DNA of 6,433 bases. Source: Kiritimatiellia bacterium. Lineage in GTDB: Bacteria > Verrucomicrobiota > Kiritimatiellia > UBA8416 > JABMPJ01. Below are positions 1-5,934 of the stretch, piece after piece; the stretch's first letter is position 1, and the number at the start of each line of letters is the position of its first letter. Both the position numbers and the translations under genes were made by a program. The notes under the pieces were generated by a model, which was given only the letters and a program-made list of their open reading frames with translations, was not told where the DNA came from and ran no database searches. Location: NCBI GenBank assembly GCA_029939545.1, contig JAOZSS010000093.1, positions 1 to 6,433 of the forward strand. Direction: 5' to 3'.

Positions 1-208
1 TGAATGGTGGAGTCTTGGAACACGTAGTCGCTTTCTTAGTCGCGCCCCTTAGTCATATACACTTAATCGAACGGCTTAGTTCTTGATCTCCAAGAAGTTA
101 CAACCAGGCAGTTGGACCAGGGGTACTCGACAAAGTGCAAGGGACGAAGTGTGAGACTAAGAGTGGCGGCTGATGACGAAATGCGCCATTCCACAATATA
201 TGGGGGGG
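1..208. other. Upstream region without a recognisable gene
   Basis: I see no convincing coding sequence here. A forward frame is formally open from the ATG at 112 into the pseudogene downstream, but the residues before about 325 resemble no protein family I know, and all other frames are cut by stops. The first 90 bases have one open forward frame (3-89) of about 28 residues that could be the tail of a gene outside the window, with no recognisable family. The visible structure is the run of CTTAGTC-like motifs at 23-81 and one inverted copy (GACTAAGA, 155-162). Confidence 0.5.
23..81 (+). repeat. Five CTTAGTC-like motifs at 12-14 bp spacing
   Basis: Related heptamers start at 23 (CGTAGTC), 35 (CTTAGTC), 48 (CTTAGTC), 62 (CTTAATC) and 75 (CTTAGTT), giving steps of 12, 13, 14 and 13 bp. 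An inverted 8-mer GACTAAGA lies at 155-162, the exact reverse complement of TCTTAGTC at 34-41. The even spacing is seen directly. Possible roles are a transcription-factor operator array, an iteron-like element or decayed repeat DNA, and the sequence does not choose between them. It ends about 130 bp upstream of the promoter candidate. Confidence 0.4.
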
Positions 209-236
209 TTGAGAGAATCAGCCACCCTGTTATAGA
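209..236 (+). promoter_or_regulatory. Candidate sigma70-type promoter of the glucan operon
   Basis: TTGAGA (209-214, five of six matches to TTGACA) is separated by 16 bp from TATAGA (231-236, four of six matches to TATAAT). Transcription would begin near 243, leaving a leader of about 80 nt before the ATG at 325. The spacer is almost entirely the 16-bp sequence that recurs at 5917. This rests only on consensus matching in a region of unknown sigma-factor usage. Confidence 0.45.
216..231 (+). repeat. 16-bp direct repeat, left copy
   Basis: AATCAGCCACCCTGTT is found here and, with no mismatch, at 5917-5932 in the same orientation. The match does not extend into either flank. This copy fills the spacer of the promoter candidate, and the other lies between the second GH13 gene and the PhoU-type gene. 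Together they bracket the whole glucan cluster. Confidence 0.75.
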
Positions 237-250
237 AAATCGTGCGAAAT

Positions 251-324
251 CGCTAAACAGCGGGGCTCCGGCCCACCACTATAGGGTGGGTTTCTTTCGG
301 ATGAACAAAAGAAAGGAACCCCGC
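251..324 (+). promoter_or_regulatory. Structured mRNA leader: predicted three-way junction over the Shine-Dalgarno
   Basis: Three helices nest almost without unpaired junction bases. P1 pairs GCGGGGCTCC (260-269) with GGAACCCCGC (315-324), nine of ten pairs. P2 pairs CCCACC (272-277) with GGTGGG (285-290) around a 7-nt loop. P3 pairs TTTCTTT (291-297) with AAAGAAA (308-314) around a 10-nt loop. P2 and P3 abut, and P3 abuts the 3' strand of P1. The Shine-Dalgarno (AAGGAA, 313-318) lies in P3/P1, and the ATG at 325 follows P1 directly, so the fold should hide it. A competing hairpin CGCT-AAAC-AGCG (251-262) would take the 5' strand of P1. P2 followed by TTTCTTT also resembles a weak terminator. 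This suggests a translational or transcriptional switch. I do not recognise a known riboswitch family, and the fold was drawn by hand. Confidence 0.5.
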
Positions 325-1435
325 ATGGCGAAAAATTTGAACCAGAAGACGGCGGATAGCCAGACGCTGAAAATGGGGGCGCTTAGTCGCATGAGTGAGA
401 GCGGAAGACCGGTTACACCCACGTCTATGTGTCACGGTTCTGGCACAACCACCAGCCGAATTACTGGCCGGAATGGAATGGAAACGGCGGGCAGACCTAT
501 GGAACCGGACAAGGCCATCCCGATAACAACCTGGTCGAGATCTTCGGTAAAGTATGCCTCCTCGTCCGATCGCCCGGTGATTGTGTTGCCATCCACTGAT
601 GGTGACAACGCGTGGGGTGGGGGATCATCGTTCTGGTTCGAGTCCACCCCGAGTTTCTTTGGTGGCTGTCAGAATTCGGGTTACAACGTGTGTGCGATTC
701 AGGATTTCGTGAATGATTATGGTGTTGCGGCCGAGTCAGCACCATTGCGCCATGTTGAACCTGGCGCCTGGATGGCGATGGAATACACTCGTTGGCGAGC
801 ACGGACAACGAAACGTATCTTGGTGGGGTCTCGTATAGCCTGTCATCGCCTGATGATGCGCCCCTGGCGACGGTCTGGTTTGAGGATTTCGGTGGAACCA
901 GCCAAGACAGCCGTAGCACCTTGAACTGGAGTACGGCCATCCGCGACTGCGATGCGCCGACAGGTCCCGGCGATGTAGCTTTCAGCAACGCGCCTGTTTC
1001 GGATCCGGTCGTGATCACCATCCATCCCAATGCCGACGTCTTGCAGGGCTCGGGGAAGATCTATGCCCACATCGGGTTCAATGACTGGGCCACGGTCCTC
1101 GATCCGGATGTCGCTATGTCCAGGCTGGACGCCAACAACTGGCAGTATTCGACCGTCTCGGTTGAGGGCGCCACGAACATCAATCTGGTGTTCAACGACG
1201 ATGCATCGGCGGTGCCAACGCGGGCTTCTTCGTTGCCGATTTGGTCGCCAACAATAATCTGGATATTGAGTCTCCTGCATTTGGCATGTATGCCAACAGC
1301 GGAGATATCTCCCTGGCTATTCGACCTCTGGCTGACCATCTCGCCGCCGCCGACAAACGGTACACGCTTCCACCGCGTGCTGTTGCATCGCTGAGCGGGC
1401 AACCAACAGTTGATGCGGAAGAGAGAGTTATGTAG
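325..1435 (+). pseudogene. Broken GH57-type alpha-glucan hydrolase with starch-binding module
   Basis: The remnant begins at ATG 325, with Shine-Dalgarno AAGGAA 7 nt upstream. Recognisable protein moves between frames. From 325 to about 400 it is in the ATG frame. From about 402 to 550 it is in a second frame with FWHNHQPNYWPEW, whose HxHQP is conserved region 1 of GH57. From about 550 to 780 it is back in the first frame with PVIVLPSTDGDNAWGGG, the DGENxW-like motif of GH57 amylases and amylopullulanases, then a HVEPGAW segment. From about 780 to 1210 it is in the second frame with a CBM25-like starch-binding module (GKIYAHIGFNDW near 1057, INLVFNDD near 1180). From about 1208 to the TAG at 1435 it is in the third frame, ending with a YTLPPRAVASL tail typical of hydrolase C-terminal beta domains. 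HNHQP and DGDNAW are only about 50 codons apart, so the segment with the GH57 nucleophile and acid is apparently lost. It would have been the first cistron of the operon. Sequencing error is an alternative for single frameshifts but not for the missing core. Confidence 0.75.
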
Positions 1436-1454
1436 GGTGTTGCTTGGGTATTAG

Positions 1455-1470
1455 AGGAGGTGCAGTCCTG
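1455..1470 (+). promoter_or_regulatory. Strong Shine-Dalgarno selecting a CTG start
   Basis: AGGAGG (1455-1460, within AGAGGAGG) is seven bases upstream of an in-frame CTG at 1468. No ATG or GTG stands in frame near it. The only nearby alternative, TTG at 1444, has no good ribosome site and would put extra residues including Arg-Gly-Gly before the signal peptide. Starting at 1468 gives a compact basic n-region (MAKFKH) directly before the hydrophobic core, which supports this choice. Confidence 0.65.
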
Positions 1471-4380
1471 GCTAAATTCAAGCATTTCATCAGCATCAGT
1501 GGCCTGATCTTCTTCTGTCTACTCACCGCATGTCGCAGGCCAACGCCACCGATGCCGGCCACGCCGCCCGCAGATGACATCCCGCCGCTGCCCGCCGACT
1601 ACGCACCCGGCGATGAGCCGATTCTCGGCCCGGATGTGCATGCCGTCCCCGGTGCCACGCCGACCACCATGCTCTATTACCGCGAGAAGGGGCTGACTAA
1701 CCTGTTGGTGGTAGGGTCCTGGAGCGCGTGGGGAACGAAGCAGCCTCTCGTGCGCCGAGGTAACATCTGGGGCCTGGATATCGCCGAGCTCGGACTGGAG
1801 ATGGGGCGCTACGAATTCAAGTTCCTCCCCAACGGGACGTGGGAGGATGGAGACAACCGCTTACTGTTCGTTAACGAGGAGGGATGTTTGGAACAGCCAC
1901 AAGACCTTATTTTTGCCGCCCGCATGGATCGCAGCGACCGGATTAATGTTTTTCTCCGTCGCGCCTTGCCTGATTTGGATTCGGTACGCGTGCACCTGGT
2001 GCCGGACACACCCGTCAAATCCGTGAAGTGGGATGCCGGATCCGACGGTCGCGCGCTGCTCGGCTATGCCATGGCCGGCGACCAGGTCAGCTTCTGTATG
2101 GCGGAAGCGACCTATGGTGTGACACTGGACGGTGGTGACCGCGTCCACGTGGCCGGGAGCTTCAACGGATGGAACGGCAGTGCCGCGGCGTGGGAGCTCA
2201 AGCGGGATGAGGCGACGCGGCACTGGGAAGGGACGTTTGCCCTCAACGGCGTCGCCGCGAAACCGCTGCCGGAGTTTAAGTTCGTTATCAACGGGAGCCG
2301 CTGGCTTGACCCGCCGTTGATGGCACCCAACGCTGACTCCGACGACCGTGGCCATGTCAATCTGGTGGTGGATCCGGCACTATCGGTGGGGCCGGTGCTC
2401 ACCATTGAGACCGATGGCCCGCTCGATTTGAGCGAGGGACATTCGGTCGTGATCGACAGCGACGATGCCGCGCCGGCTTTTGCCGTTGTGACGCCCGGAG
2501 ACGCCCTGGATCGAATCAAGTCGGATCGGCAGCTTGGAGTCATCCTGGATCGTGCCGACGACCGGACCGGTTTTCGCCTTTTTGCGCCGCGTGCCACGGA
2601 GGTCACCCTCTGTTTCTACGACGGACCCGAGTACAAGAAACCCGGCGAGGGCTTTCTCGCGCCGCGCGAGACGTTTGCGATGATACGCGATCGGTCCGAC
2701 GGTGTGTGGGAGGTCTGGCTGGAGGGTCTGCGGACCGGCAGCTATTACAGTTTCCTCGTCAATGGTGCGCAGGGTAATGGCGACGGGTTCAACCCTGTGG
2801 TGCCGATAGGCGATCCCTATTGCCGGGCCGCCGTGCATGAGTGGGGCAACAGCATCGTCATGGACCCCACCGCCGGGCAGGAATGGTTCAAAGGATGGAC
2901 CGACGCTGGATGGAAGACGCCGGCGTGGAGCGATGCCGTGATCTATGAGACTCACGTGCGCGACCTGACGAGCCATCATTCCTCGGGTGTTCCGAAGCAT
3001 TTGCGTGGGAGCTATGCCGGACTGCTGGCCTCGGAGGGAACCGGTACGGGTCTCGACCACCTCAAGGCGCTGGGTATCAACATGATCGAGTTGATGCCCG
3101 TTCTCGAGTTTGAGAACGGCATCACAAATCACGGCTGGGGCTACTCGCCTGTCTTCTTCTTTGCGCCGGAGTCGTCCTACGCCCAGGCGCCACTGGAAGG
3201 CTCGCATTACTACGAGTTCAAACACATGGTTAACGAGCTGCATAACCGCGGCTTTGGGGTGATGCTTGACGTCGTCTACAACCACATGGGCTCGCCAAAC
3301 GTGTTTGCCATGATCGATAATAAGTACTACTTTCGCATGGATCACAAGTTCCGCTACAGCAACTTCAGCGGATGCGGAAACGATGTGCGCAGCGAAGGTC
3401 CGATGGTGCGGCGTCTACTCATCGACAGCATCCTCTACTGGATGACCGAGTTTCATATCGATGGATTCCGGTTTGACCTGGCGGAGTTGATCGACCTGGA
3501 CACGCTGATGGCTATTCGCGATGAGGCCATCAGAATTAACCCGAACGTGTTGTTGGTGTCCGAGCCCTGGAGTTTCAGGGGCGATCACAAGATGGCCTTG
3601 AAAGGGAAGGGGTGGGCGGCATGGAACGACCAGTACCGCAACCTGGTCCGTGACTTCGCCCGTGGGCATGTCGATCGTGACGGAGTTAAGGCGGCCATTC
3701 GAGGATCCGTTGACTCGTTTGCCGCGGTCCCCGTGCAGTCGGTCAACTACCTCGAAAGTCATGACGATATGTGTCTGGCGGACGAACTGACGGGGGACTC
3801 GAAGCAGGATGGCAGCAATCTCACGGCGCTGGATGCACGGCGTCACCGGTTGGGGGCGACCATTCTCTTTACCTCGCTGGGGATCCCCATGATCAGCGAG
3901 GGGCAGGAGTATATTCGCAGCAAGCACGGGATTCAAAACACGTACAACAAGGGCGATGCGATCAACCAGTTGCGCTGGAGCGATCGCCTGCGTCCGGCAT
4001 CGGCTGTGACCTTGAGTTATTACCGTGACCTGATCACGCTGCGGCAAAGCGAGGACGGGCGGTCACTACGGTGGTCGGAGGCCGTGCCCGACGGCTACGT
4101 GTCGTGGATCGAACCTTCGAATCAGAAAGCACTCGGATACGCCATCAACAATGATGGGCGACGGCCAGGAAAGCGTTTTGTTGTACTGGCCAATGGCGCC
4201 GCCCGAGCGGTCAATTTCGATATGCGTGTGCCCGATTCGCGGTGGCGGCAGATCGGGAATGGCGAGCAAATCAACCCGTATGGTATTGCGGGAAAGGACG
4301 GCAAGCCGAGACCGTTCGGTGCAGGGACCTACCGCGTGGAGGTACCCGCCCAGACAGCGTACGTGTTTATGGGAGAGTAG
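1468..4380 (+). CDS. Lipoprotein type I pullulanase-like debranching enzyme (GH13)
   Basis: This 970-residue enzyme probably hydrolyses alpha-1,6 branches of pullulan, starch or glycogen outside the inner membrane. The N-terminus is a lipoprotein signal peptide with lipobox LTAC at Cys22, then a Pro-rich linker (23-50). Arg follows the Cys, so no Asp retention signal is present. Three beta-sandwich modules of CBM48/E-set type follow: about 64-150 (VVGSWSAW), about 210-310 (VAGSFNGW) and about 362-470 (RTGFRLFAPRA). The GH13 barrel spans about 490-840. Its motifs are YETHVRD (493-499), HGWGYSP (555-561), DVVYNH (601-606), GFRFDLAEL with nucleophile Asp670, SEPWS with acid Glu699, and YLESHDD with His765 and Asp766, so the catalytic triad is complete. 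QEYIRSK (813-819) and the following INQLRW match the type I pullulanase signature, while EPWS and HGWGYSP are closer to isoamylases. A C-terminal beta domain ends the protein (about 880-970). The start is CTG 1468. It lies 32 bp after the GH57 remnant and 1 bp before the next gene. Family is secure; exact substrate is inferred. Confidence 0.9.
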   Translation: MAKFKHFISISGLIFFCLLTACRRPTPPMPATPPADDIPPLPADYAPGDEPILGPDVHAVPGATPTTMLYYREKGLTNLLVVGSWSAWGTKQPLVRRGNIWGLDIAELGLEMGRYEFKFLPNGTWEDGDNRLLFVNEEGCLEQPQDLIFAARMDRSDRINVFLRRALPDLDSVRVHLVPDTPVKSVKWDAGSDGRALLGYAMAGDQVSFCMAEATYGVTLDGGDRVHVAGSFNGWNGSAAAWELKRDEATRHWEGTFALNGVAAKPLPEFKFVINGSRWLDPPLMAPNADSDDRGHVNLVVDPALSVGPVLTIETDGPLDLSEGHSVVIDSDDAAPAFAVVTPGDALDRIKSDRQLGVILDRADDRTGFRLFAPRATEVTLCFYDGPEYKKPGEGFLAPRETFAMIRDRSDGVWEVWLEGLRTGSYYSFLVNGAQGNGDGFNPVVPIGDPYCRAAVHEWGNSIVMDPTAGQEWFKGWTDAGWKTPAWSDAVIYETHVRDLTSHHSSGVPKHLRGSYAGLLASEGTGTGLDHLKALGINMIELMPVLEFENGITNHGWGYSPVFFFAPESSYAQAPLEGSHYYEFKHMVNELHNRGFGVMLDVVYNHMGSPNVFAMIDNKYYFRMDHKFRYSNFSGCGNDVRSEGPMVRRLLIDSILYWMTEFHIDGFRFDLAELIDLDTLMAIRDEAIRINPNVLLVSEPWSFRGDHKMALKGKGWAAWNDQYRNLVRDFARGHVDRDGVKAAIRGSVDSFAAVPVQSVNYLESHDDMCLADELTGDSKQDGSNLTALDARRHRLGATILFTSLGIPMISEGQEYIRSKHGIQNTYNKGDAINQLRWSDRLRPASAVTLSYYRDLITLRQSEDGRSLRWSEAVPDGYVSWIEPSNQKALGYAINNDGRRPGKRFVVLANGAARAVNFDMRVPDSRWRQIGNGEQINPYGIAGKDGKPRPFGAGTYRVEVPAQTAYVFMGE

Positions 4381-4381
4381 A

Positions 4382-5878
4382 ATGAAAGACTGGATTCCTG
4401 ATTCCGTGATCTACCAGGTTAACCTTCGCGCCTTCGCGGCGCGTGAGCCGCGGAATCCGGTTGAAGCGTCGGCTGAGCTTGTTCGCACGGGCGTGGACGT
4501 GTCGCCGCTCCAGTTTCTTGCGGACAACCTCTCGCAGATCAAGGATCTCGGTGCCAACGTGGTGTACGTGATGCCGCCGTTCCTCATGGGTATTGAGGGC
4601 CGCAAAGGGGTGGGGTCCAACTACTCGATCCGCGATTTTCGTGCCATTGAGCCCGAGTACGGGACGATGGATGATTTCGTGGGGCTTGTGGGGCACGTGC
4701 ATGAGCTGGGTATGAAGATCATCGTGGATCTCACCCCAAACCACACCAGCCGCGACAACGTCTGGATCGCGACAGACGGCATCCACTGCCGTAACGAAGA
4801 CGGGAGTCTCTATTACGACTATGACTGGTCGGACACCGCGAAACTCGACTACACGAATCCGAAGACGCGTCACGAGATGCATAGTGTGTTGTCCTTCTGG
4901 CTGGATGTGTGCGATGGGGACGGGATCGATGGTTTCCGGTTCGACATGGCCCACATGATCAACGATCTCTCGTTCTGGGATGAAGCGCTGCCGGAACTGA
5001 AGGCACGGCACAGTGGCCGGGACCTTCTTTTTCTGGCAGAGAGCTACGGGGTTGAGAACAATCGTGGTCTGTTCAAGCGCGGCATGAACGCCGCCTATGA
5101 CGACGACTTCTACAAGGTCTGTGCGTACGGCTACGCTCGCGGCGAGGATGGGCAGAGCAGGATCTGCTTGAGTGGGGAGGCGTTCGGAAACGCCGATTTC
5201 AGCAACAAAGCGGAAGCCTTCGCAGGTTCTGGCATCGCGGCCGCCTTCGAGCATGCCATCATGGATTACGAGAAGGGGCCGGAAAGCGGCGCAGGACCAT
5301 GGGTGGCGCGCTATACAGACAATCATGACGAAGGGCGGGGGGTCTACCGGTTCGGGAACGGTGCCGTTCGGGCCGTATCTCAGTTGATCTTCCTGACCGG
5401 CCACTGCCTACCTTTTCTGCTCAGCGGACAGGAGTTTGGCGCGGCCAACCGTCCCACGATCCATGACCGCATCAAGCCCTGTGACAAAGGCTTCCGCGTA
5501 TGCGGCCCCGACTGTGAGCCGTGTGGCGAGACAGCGGGGGTGGAGTTTGAGGGCAACCTCTTTGCTCGCGGTGCGCCCGAGCGCAAGCGGTGGTATACCT
5601 TCTACCGTGAACTCATCGCCCTGCGTGCGGCCTATCCGGCCCTGCGGCGCGGTAGCACCAAGCTCTTCAGAGTCAGGGAGGCGTGCGGGAAGCATGACCG
5701 CGCTGTCGTGGCTTTCGAGCGCCAATGGGACGGCTCGGTTATTCGCTGTGCGGTCAACATGGGTTCCGAACCCCGCCGTTTGAAACACATCTCCGACCTC
5801 GCCGGCGACGTCCTCTACGGCAAGCTCAATGACGGGACGCTTGAGCCATTCGAGGCGATTGTTACCCAGACAGCCTGA
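4382..5878 (+). CDS. Cytoplasmic GH13 alpha-amylase / neopullulanase-like enzyme
   Basis: This 498-residue enzyme should hydrolyse or transfer alpha-1,4-linked glucans such as maltodextrins. It has no signal peptide, so a cytosolic location is inferred. The ATG at 4382 is one base after the upstream stop, and its GGGAG (4371-4375) lies inside the end of that gene, so translation is probably coupled. The barrel starts at once (VIYQVNLRAF) and contains all GH13 conserved regions: DLTPNH (116-121), GFRFDMAHM with nucleophile Asp188, FLAESYG with acid Glu220, and TDNHDEGR with His315 and Asp316. A short C-terminal beta domain follows (about 420-498). Oddly, a four-cysteine cluster C367-x6-C374-x3-C378-x2-C381 follows the LLSGQEFGAANRP segment, in the barrel region after conserved region IV, and looks like a metal-binding knuckle. 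With the lipoprotein upstream it suggests two-compartment glucan use. I cannot separate alpha-amylase, cyclomaltodextrinase and glucanotransferase activities from sequence alone. Confidence 0.88.
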   Translation: MKDWIPDSVIYQVNLRAFAAREPRNPVEASAELVRTGVDVSPLQFLADNLSQIKDLGANVVYVMPPFLMGIEGRKGVGSNYSIRDFRAIEPEYGTMDDFVGLVGHVHELGMKIIVDLTPNHTSRDNVWIATDGIHCRNEDGSLYYDYDWSDTAKLDYTNPKTRHEMHSVLSFWLDVCDGDGIDGFRFDMAHMINDLSFWDEALPELKARHSGRDLLFLAESYGVENNRGLFKRGMNAAYDDDFYKVCAYGYARGEDGQSRICLSGEAFGNADFSNKAEAFAGSGIAAAFEHAIMDYEKGPESGAGPWVARYTDNHDEGRGVYRFGNGAVRAVSQLIFLTGHCLPFLLSGQEFGAANRPTIHDRIKPCDKGFRVCGPDCEPCGETAGVEFEGNLFARGAPERKRWYTFYRELIALRAAYPALRRGSTKLFRVREACGKHDRAVVAFERQWDGSVIRCAVNMGSEPRRLKHISDLAGDVLYGKLNDGTLEPFEAIVTQTA

Positions 5879-5902
5879 TGCTGTTCCCGGGCATCAATCG
5901 GC
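5873..5902 (+). terminator. Weak hairpin after the GH13 operon
   Basis: TGATGC (5876-5881) pairs with GCATCA (5891-5896) around a 9-nt loop. GCC (5873-5875) and GGC (5900-5902) could extend the stem across a 3-nt bulge. The stem begins at the stop codon of the second GH13 gene. There is no T-tract after it, so it does not meet the usual intrinsic-terminator pattern and could equally be a 3'-end stabilising or chance structure. Confidence 0.2.
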
Positions 5903-5920
5903 ACTCATCAATCATCAATC
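5893..5920 (+). repeat. ATCAATC heptamers in 7-bp register
   Basis: ATCAATC occurs at 5893-5899, 5907-5913 and 5914-5920. All three share one 7-bp register, with the slot at 5900-5906 (GGCACTC) diverged. An 8-mer CTGTTCCC brackets the tract at 5881-5888 and 5928-5935. The tract runs straight into the 16-bp repeat copy. It fills most of the spacer between two convergent genes. Confidence 0.5.
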
Positions 5921-5932
5921 AGCCACCCTGTT
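5917..5932 (+). repeat. 16-bp direct repeat, right copy
   Basis: This is the second perfect copy of AATCAGCCACCCTGTT (first at 216-231). It overlaps the last ATCAATC heptamer and ends two bases before the stop codon of the minus-strand PhoU-type gene. Confidence 0.75.
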
Positions 5933-5934
5933 CC

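Noticed and set aside
272..298. Stand-alone intrinsic terminator (CCCACC hairpin followed by TTTCTTTC)
   Set aside because: The stem is only six pairs and the T-run is interrupted. The same bases fit better into the three-way junction, so it is described as a possible alternative state of the leader.
112..924. A 270-residue forward frame starting at ATG 112 read as one protein
   Set aside because: Only part of it (325 to about 400 and about 550 to 780) carries recognisable GH57 sequence. The part before 325 crosses the promoter and structured leader, and the part after 780 is out of the coherent frame.
1444..1446. TTG as start of the lipoprotein
   Set aside because: It lacks a ribosome-binding site at a proper distance, while AGGAGG is ideally placed for CTG 1468, and the added residues do not belong to the signal peptide.
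2380..3345. Long open frame on the minus strand inside the pullulanase-like gene
   Set aside because: It lies antisense to a barrel with full GH13 motifs, has no family features, and follows from high GC and codon bias of the sense gene.
4151..4381. Extension of the second GH13 gene upstream of ATG 4382
   Set aside because: The frame is open there, but the residues are unlike GH13, overlap the C-terminal domain of the first enzyme, and ATG 4382 has GGGAG at good spacing.
4367..5404. 345-residue minus-strand frame opposite the second GH13 gene
   Set aside because: The sense strand has all four GH13 conserved regions. The antisense product is rich in His/Val/Arg without any recognisable domain.
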